Origin: Autumnicola psychrophila
GTDB taxonomy: Bacteria; Bacteroidota; Bacteroidia; Flavobacteriales; Flavobacteriaceae
DNA: 64,000 nt
Assembly: GCF_031846645.1 (NCBI RefSeq)
Contig: NZ_JAVRHN010000003.1
Span: forward strand, 248,001-312,000
Reading direction: 5' to 3'
Position 1 is the stretch's first letter. Each line of letters begins with the position of its first letter. Of this stretch, positions 59,773-64,000 are shown one piece after another. The translations under genes and the position numbers were made by a program. The notes under the pieces were generated by a model that was given only the letters and a program-made list of their open reading frames with translations, made no database searches and had not been told where the DNA came from.

Positions 59773-60059
59773 TTCACAAAAGTAAATATTCTATAATTTA
59801 CAATTGTAAACGTAAGAAATTTACATTTGTATTTACAATTGTAAACAACACTTCATCTTCTCATTACACCCTTATTGGAAATAATCCTACAGAGCTTAAT
59901 TTAAACAATAATATATTGTATTTTAGGTATTTATATAGGTTTAATTAAAGTGTTTGTTATAGATTAAATAAAATATTTACAATTGTAACTTGTGCACTAT
60001 GATGAGAAGTTTTACATTTGTAAATAACTTGCACAGGCGGAAATTTTCACAATGGTAAA
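59773..60059. promoter_or_regulatory. Cluster of TTTACAATTGTAAA operator-like palindromes
   Basis: The 280-bp divergent spacer between the M14 peptidase and the XRE regulator holds TTTACAATTGTAAA at 59797-59810 and 59832-59845, TTTACATTTGTAAA at 60011-60024, TTTACAATTGTAAC at 59976-59989, and a variant at 59819-59832. Two further matches (TTCACAAAAGTAAA at 59773-59786 and TTCACAATGGTAAA at 60046-60059) lie at the two start codons; the second covers the ATG of the XRE gene. The XRE protein is the likely binder. Confidence 0.75.
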
Positions 60060-60468
60060 CACCGAAAAATTTGTAAACAGACTCAATAGGATTATAAAAT
60101 TCTACGATCTTTCTGCTGCTTCTTTTGCAGATAAAATAGAGGTTGGCCGCTCTTCTATTTCCCACATTCTGTCCGGTAGAAATAAGCCCAGTCTGGACTT
60201 TGTTATGAAGGTTGTAAAGACGTTTCCTGAAGTGGAACTTTATTGGCTACTAAACGGAAAAGGACATTTTCCTAAAGAAGACGAAATTGAAAATTCACCT
60301 CCTTCGGGGGAAAGACAGAAAACAGAAACTGAAAACGTTCCAAAAAGTCGGCCTTCAAAAATGGCAATTTTCGACCCTGAGCAACAAAGAAAATCCGGCT
60401 CATCAAAAGCAATTAAAAAAATTGTTATTTTCTATGAAGACGGGACATTTGACGCCTTTGAAAATTGA
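60052..60468 (+). CDS. XRE-family HTH transcriptional regulator
   Basis: 138 aa. The N-terminal HTH (about residues 15-60) reads LSAASFADKIEVGRSSISHI followed by LSGRNKPSLDFVMKV, the CI/Cro-type fold. The rest is a charged linker and a short C-terminal strand region (AIKKIVIFYEDGTFDAFEN). The linker contains SKMAIFDPEQQ, encoded by an exact copy of the dispersed motif at 60357-60376. It probably represses itself and the divergent M14 gene through the palindromes; a degenerate copy covers its own start codon. Confidence 0.88.
   Translation: MVNTEKFVNRLNRIIKFYDLSAASFADKIEVGRSSISHILSGRNKPSLDFVMKVVKTFPEVELYWLLNGKGHFPKEDEIENSPPSGERQKTETENVPKSRPSKMAIFDPEQQRKSGSSKAIKKIVIFYEDGTFDAFEN
60357..60376 (+). 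repeat. Dispersed motif copy inside the XRE regulator gene
   Basis: aaaaatggcaattttcgacc lies in the linker-coding part of the XRE gene, the only copy of the family inside a coding sequence that I found. It is the best match to the consensus. Confidence 0.6.
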
Positions 60469-60499
60469 ATATTCCTGCAAAAAGAAGTTACTTTGCAAC

Positions 60500-60874
60500 A
60501 TGAAAAAGATATTCCTGATATTATGGTGTAGTTTTATAATAACCGGCTGCTTTCAGCCAGAAAGGAATTGCGAAGATTTTAGAACAGGTACCTTTGAATT
60601 TGAATCCTATCTTAACGGAGAAATAGTAACTTCCCGTTTCATTAGAAATGATTCCATAGAAATAGATCAATTCCAGGGAAAAGCAGATACTTCGTCTGTG
60701 CGATGGTTAAATGATTGCGAATTTGTCCTGAAAAATCTAAATCCGGAGAATATGGCCGAAAGGAAACCCATTCACATGAAGATCCTTACCACTAATGAAA
60801 ACGGATATACTTTTGAATACGGTGTCGTTGGCGAAACCAGAAGAGAACGGGGATCTGTAAGAAGAGCGGACTAA
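60500..60874 (+). CDS. Small lipoprotein, unknown function
   Basis: 124 aa from the ATG at 60500; the frame is open upstream inside the XRE gene but the signal peptide starts here (KKIFLILWCSFIITGC, lipobox ITGC, Cys17). The mature part (RNCEDFRTGTFEFESYLNGE, SSVRWLNDCEFVLKNLNP) has two Cys that could pair. Similar small proteins beside parC in flavobacteria are sometimes wrongly named DNA topoisomerase IV; nothing here supports that. Convergent with mscL, 7 bp apart. Confidence 0.75.
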   Translation: MKKIFLILWCSFIITGCFQPERNCEDFRTGTFEFESYLNGEIVTSRFIRNDSIEIDQFQGKADTSSVRWLNDCEFVLKNLNPENMAERKPIHMKILTTNENGYTFEYGVVGETRRERGSVRRAD

Positions 60875-60881
60875 GTTTTGT

Positions 60882-61331
60882 TTAATTACCTCTTTCCCTC
60901 AGCAGTTTATTCTGCTCCTCCATCAAATCGTTTAAATTCGAAAGCAACTCTATGTCCTTGGGAGTAACTACTGTCTTATCCTTGGGGTCTTCAGCCTTTT
61001 TCTTGAAGCGATTGAGGAACTTAACTACGACGAATATGGTCAGCCCAATAATAAGGAAATCCACCAGCGATTGAACAAGAATTCCATAGCCTATAGCAAC
61101 TTCTTCAACGGCTTCACCACCATCTACAGCAGCAATGCCTTCTTTTAAAACAAGTTTTTTGTCGGTATAATTTATTCCGCCTGTAAGGATACTTAGCGGT
61201 GGCATGACGATTTGTTTTACCAGGGCATCCACGACCCGGTTAAAGGCGGTACCTATAATAATACCCACCGCCATGTCTACCATGTTGCCTTTTACAGCAA
61301 ATTCTTTAAATTCCTGTAGTAAACTTGCCAT
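60882..61331 (-). CDS. mscL: Large-conductance mechanosensitive channel
   Basis: 149 aa. The N-terminal helix LLQEFKEFAVKGNMVDMAVG leads into the first membrane helix with IIIGTAFNRVVDALVKQIVMPPL, the pore-lining MscL signature, and the second helix LVQSLVDFLIIGLTIFVVVKFLNRFKKK. It opens at near-lytic membrane tension. Its start overlaps the parC stop by 1 bp (TAATG), so the two are translated together. It is the third mechanosensitive channel type in the window. Confidence 0.95.
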   Translation of the reverse strand: MASLLQEFKEFAVKGNMVDMAVGIIIGTAFNRVVDALVKQIVMPPLSILTGGINYTDKKLVLKEGIAAVDGGEAVEEVAIGYGILVQSLVDFLIIGLTIFVVVKFLNRFKKKAEDPKDKTVVTPKDIELLSNLNDLMEEQNKLLRERGN

Positions 61332-63979
61332 TATTCATCAAATAATTTTGTCTGACTTTCTGAAGATAAAGAATCCTGGTCTTTGTCTTCTGCTTTTTCC
61401 GGACCTTTCCTGCTGTCCATCACAGTTTCATCGTCTATAACATCCATATTTTCGGGTGAACTCTCCTCTTCCTCTTCATAAGGTAGTGGATCGAGAATGT
61501 TGATCTGTTTCACTTTTTCTGTAGTTAATTGATTCCCGAGCGCTTTAATTCCTTTTACCGAAATAAATTCTTCGATATTTAGCTTTTCAGATGGGCGCTG
61601 ATCTTTTCCTCTTTGTTTACCATATATAATTTCTGCTACAGGAAAATAATCTGTAGAAACTACTTCCAAAAAGGATTTTTCATGTTCACTTATAAACTGT
61701 TCTTCTTTGTCGGGATGTTCTATGAGGAAACGCTTTACGTAATACCGCTCTTTCTCTGGCTCCCAGTAAATAGCCGAAATTGGCTTTTTTGGGGACCACT
61801 TCTCGAGAACCACCATTTCGTCATCAAAACGGTTGGTAAGCTCTGGTATTACTGTTTTTGCAAAACCATCCTGAGTAATAATTAAAAGGCGGTCTTCTCC
61901 TCTAAACTCTCCAAGCAGTTCTCCTCTGCCATCTACATTTAGCCTGTTGACGGTATCGTCAAACCAAATTCTTCTCGGTTTTAAAGTAGAAACACCTTCT
62001 TCCTTTAGTTCAATTCTCTTTACAGAATATTTCGTGACGATATTCCCTTTTACATTTCTTCCCTTTATCAAAACATCTGCAAAATCAACATCAAACTTCA
62101 CTTTGCGAATACTTCCTACCTGTCGCAGGAAAACAGTAATAACCTCTGCCTCTCCATTAGGGTTTGAAGAAAAATACAGGACTTTGGAATCTTTTTTTCC
62201 CTGGGATAAATCGTACTCTCTATCCCTGGTTACCGAAGTTACAGCAAAACGTTTCACGTAGGTACTACCGCCTTTACCATCACGATAAATCATGTTGTAG
62301 ATGGTACGCTTATCTTTTTTCTTAAAAATGGCGACATGGATAATATCTTTACCTATAAAAGTTTTGCTGTCCACCTTGGTGACCATCATTTTTCCATCGG
62401 CCGTAAAACAGATTACATTATCAATATCTGAACATTCCGTCACATACTCATCCTTTTTTAACGCGGTTCCAATAAAACCTTCTTTTCGGTTTACATATAG
62501 TTTGGTGTTTCTTATCACCACTTTTGTAGCTTCAATATCTTCAAATATTCTCAGCTCGGTTTTCCGTTCTTTTCCTCCTCCGTAGTCTTTTTTCAATTTC
62601 TGAAAATAAGCCACTGCGTAGTCAACCAGGTTATCCAAATGATGTTTCACATTGGCAATCTGGTCTTCCAGCGAATCGATTTTTTGCTGGGCTTTATCAA
62701 TATCGAATTTTGAAATTCTCTTGATCCTGATTTCGGTTAACCTTACAATATCTTCTTCGGTCACCGCGCGTTTCAGATGTTTTATATAGGGTTTTAAACC
62801 ATCATCTATTGCTTTAATAACTCCTTCCCAGGTTTCCTGTTCTTCGATATCCCTATAGATCCTGTTTTCTATAAATATTCTTTCGAGGGAGGCAAAATGC
62901 CACTGCTCCTCCAGCTCATCGAGGGTTATTTCCAGTTCCCGTTTTAGTAAATGCAGCGTATGATCTGTAGACTGACGTAAAATTTCAGAAACTCCGAGAA
63001 AAATCGGTTTGTTGTCAATAATTACACATCCTAACGGCGAAATCGAATTTTCACACTGTGTAAAGGCAAATAAAGCATCTATAGTTTTATCAGGAGAAAT
63101 GTTTGGAGGAAGATGAATAAGAATCTCCACTTCTGCAGCGGTATTGTCTTCAATCTTCTTGATTTTTATTTTCCCTTTGTCATTCGCCTTTAAGATGGAA
63201 TCTATAAGCGTTGTGGTATTGGTGCCGTATGGAATTTCGGTAATTGCGAGGGTGTTTTTGTCGTACTGCGAGATTTTTGCCCGCACCCGTACTCTTCCGC
63301 CGCGCAATCCGTCATTATAATCAGTAATATCTGCTTCTCCTCCGGTTGGGAAATCCGGAAAAAGTTTAAACCTTTTTCCCTGTAAATGCTTAATGGAAGC
63401 ATCTATAATTTCAATAAAATTATGTGGTAGTACTCTCGTACTTAAACCTACGGCAATTCCTTCTGCGCCCTGTGCCAGCAACATAGGAAATTTTACCGGA
63501 AGATTCACCGGTTCTTTCTTACGGCCATCGTACGATAATTGCCATTCTGTAAGCTTCGGATTAAAAAGTACTTCCAGCGCAAATTTTGAAAGCCTCGCTT
63601 CAATATAACGTGGTGCCGCTGCCCGGTCTCCGGTTAAAATATTTCCCCAGTTTCCCTGGGTATCAATAAGAATATCTTTTTGTCCAATCTGTACCATTGC
63701 GTCTCCAATACTGGCATCTCCGTGGGGATGGTACTGCATGGTATGTCCCACAATATTCGCAACTTTGTTATAGCGGCCATCGTCCAGATCCTTCATCGAG
63801 TGCATGATCCTGCGTTGTACCGGCTTAAAGCCATCCTCTATAGCTGGCACAGCCCTTTCTAAAATAACATAGGAAGCATAATCCAGAAACCAGTCTTTGT
63901 ACATCCCGGTTACCCGAATAAGCTCTTCTTTAGGTTGTTCAAAATGTTCTTCCTGAGCTCCTTCTTCGTGTTCTTCCAT
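61331..63979 (-). CDS. parC: DNA topoisomerase IV subunit A
   Basis: 882 aa. The N-terminal breakage-reunion domain has FKPVQRRIMHSMKD, the QRDR region HPHGDASIGDAMVQ (residues 84-97) and the catalytic tyrosine Y125 in RAAAPRYIEARLS. A coiled-coil primary dimer part follows, then beta-pinwheel blades to about residue 800 and an acidic tail with EEEEESSPENMD. With ParE it decatenates daughter chromosomes. The upstream partner gene would lie beyond the window end. It is coupled to mscL downstream. Confidence 0.95.
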   Translation of the reverse strand: MEEHEEGAQEEHFEQPKEELIRVTGMYKDWFLDYASYVILERAVPAIEDGFKPVQRRIMHSMKDLDDGRYNKVANIVGHTMQYHPHGDASIGDAMVQIGQKDILIDTQGNWGNILTGDRAAAPRYIEARLSKFALEVLFNPKLTEWQLSYDGRKKEPVNLPVKFPMLLAQGAEGIAVGLSTRVLPHNFIEIIDASIKHLQGKRFKLFPDFPTGGEADITDYNDGLRGGRVRVRAKISQYDKNTLAITEIPYGTNTTTLIDSILKANDKGKIKIKKIEDNTAAEVEILIHLPPNISPDKTIDALFAFTQCENSISPLGCVIIDNKPIFLGVSEILRQSTDHTLHLLKRELEITLDELEEQWHFASLERIFIENRIYRDIEEQETWEGVIKAIDDGLKPYIKHLKRAVTEEDIVRLTEIRIKRISKFDIDKAQQKIDSLEDQIANVKHHLDNLVDYAVAYFQKLKKDYGGGKERKTELRIFEDIEATKVVIRNTKLYVNRKEGFIGTALKKDEYVTECSDIDNVICFTADGKMMVTKVDSKTFIGKDIIHVAIFKKKDKRTIYNMIYRDGKGGSTYVKRFAVTSVTRDREYDLSQGKKDSKVLYFSSNPNGEAEVITVFLRQVGSIRKVKFDVDFADVLIKGRNVKGNIVTKYSVKRIELKEEGVSTLKPRRIWFDDTVNRLNVDGRGELLGEFRGEDRLLIITQDGFAKTVIPELTNRFDDEMVVLEKWSPKKPISAIYWEPEKERYYVKRFLIEHPDKEEQFISEHEKSFLEVVSTDYFPVAEIIYGKQRGKDQRPSEKLNIEEFISVKGIKALGNQLTTEKVKQINILDPLPYEEEEESSPENMDVIDDETVMDSRKGPEKAEDKDQDSLSSESQTKLFDE

Positions 63980-64000
63980 TAGGCGGTTGCTTTATTCGCG

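Noticed and set aside
59773..60059. CRISPR-like array of spaced repeats
   Set aside because: The units are 14-bp palindromes at irregular distances with no spacer regularity and no cas genes nearby; operators fit better.

Overview
The window is a stretch of ordinary chromosome from a marine-type member of the Flavobacteriaceae (Bacteroidota), close to Gramella/Christiangramella, Salegentibacter or Zunongwangia. The evidence is the AT-rich sequence, promoters of the Bacteroidota type (TTG, then TAnnTTTG), a type IX secretion sorting domain, Bacteroidota-only families (CCC-motif membrane protein, GIN-domain and DUF4097 surface proteins, DUF2752, short acidic and lipoprotein families), and housekeeping orthologues with flavobacterial sequence and length. 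There is no prophage, CRISPR array, rRNA or tRNA. Mobile DNA is limited to two decayed IS1182-type transposase remnants and several short dispersed repeat families.

Layout. 1-2346: end of a YbdG-like mechanosensitive channel, a membrane-anchored EEP hydrolase and a second MscS channel. 2349-5528 (minus): thioesterase, Nudix hydrolase, DUF72 protein and semialdehyde dehydrogenase. 5696-8104: a small conserved protein, a translationally coupled DUF3307/SatD-like pair and a divergent Gre-like factor. 8105-12216: PgpH-type c-di-AMP phosphodiesterase, thiolase and an NlpC/P60 protein whose catalytic Cys is Ala. 12217-12821: IS1182 remnant. 12822-18256 (minus): rpsA, cmk, lon. 18470-21407: an ECF sigma/anti-sigma operon ending in two repeat-rich envelope proteins. 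21596-28747: UMF1 transporter, M48 lipoprotein protease, alpha/beta hydrolase, tandem msrB genes, two collagen-like lipoproteins and lpdA. 28748-33108: repeat-rich spacers around dph6-like, aroQ, two beta-barrel proteins and xerD. 33109-38364: aldo/keto reductase, rny, a probable 6S RNA, zapA, a ZapB-like coiled coil and an M23 peptidase. 38365-38852: a composite repeat island. 38853-44996: cysteine desulfurase, thrombospondin-3-like lipoprotein, Smr protein, two small membrane proteins (one of 54 aa) and a T9SS cargo operon. 45021-46900: second IS1182 remnant abutting nnr. 47103-53746: gcvT, epimerase, PCD, yebC, proline dehydrogenase, aroB, a DJ-1/PfpI protein. 53847-57964 (minus): ppc, dinB, brkB operon. 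58050-64000: Lrp regulator, M14 peptidase and XRE regulator sharing a block of palindromic operators, a small lipoprotein, mscL and parC.

Most genes are core metabolism, envelope maintenance and nucleic-acid housekeeping. The parts that annotation alone does not explain are: (i) the Cys-to-Ala NlpC/P60 protein; (ii) the SatD-like protein, which I read as a nucleotide-cyclase-like fold plus an HTH, coupled to a polytopic membrane protein and preceded by two inverted repeats; (iii) repeated TTTACAATTGTAAA operators between an M14 peptidase and an XRE regulator, with degenerate copies at both start codons; (iv) a dispersed motif close to AAAATGGCAATTTTCGACC, mostly just after stop codons and once inside a gene, which also appears as a building block of larger composite repeats; (v) GC-rich hairpin repeats in two intergenic clusters. 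I found no clear multi-gene defence or secondary-metabolism system; (ii) is the nearest to an undescribed system, and its function is inference only.
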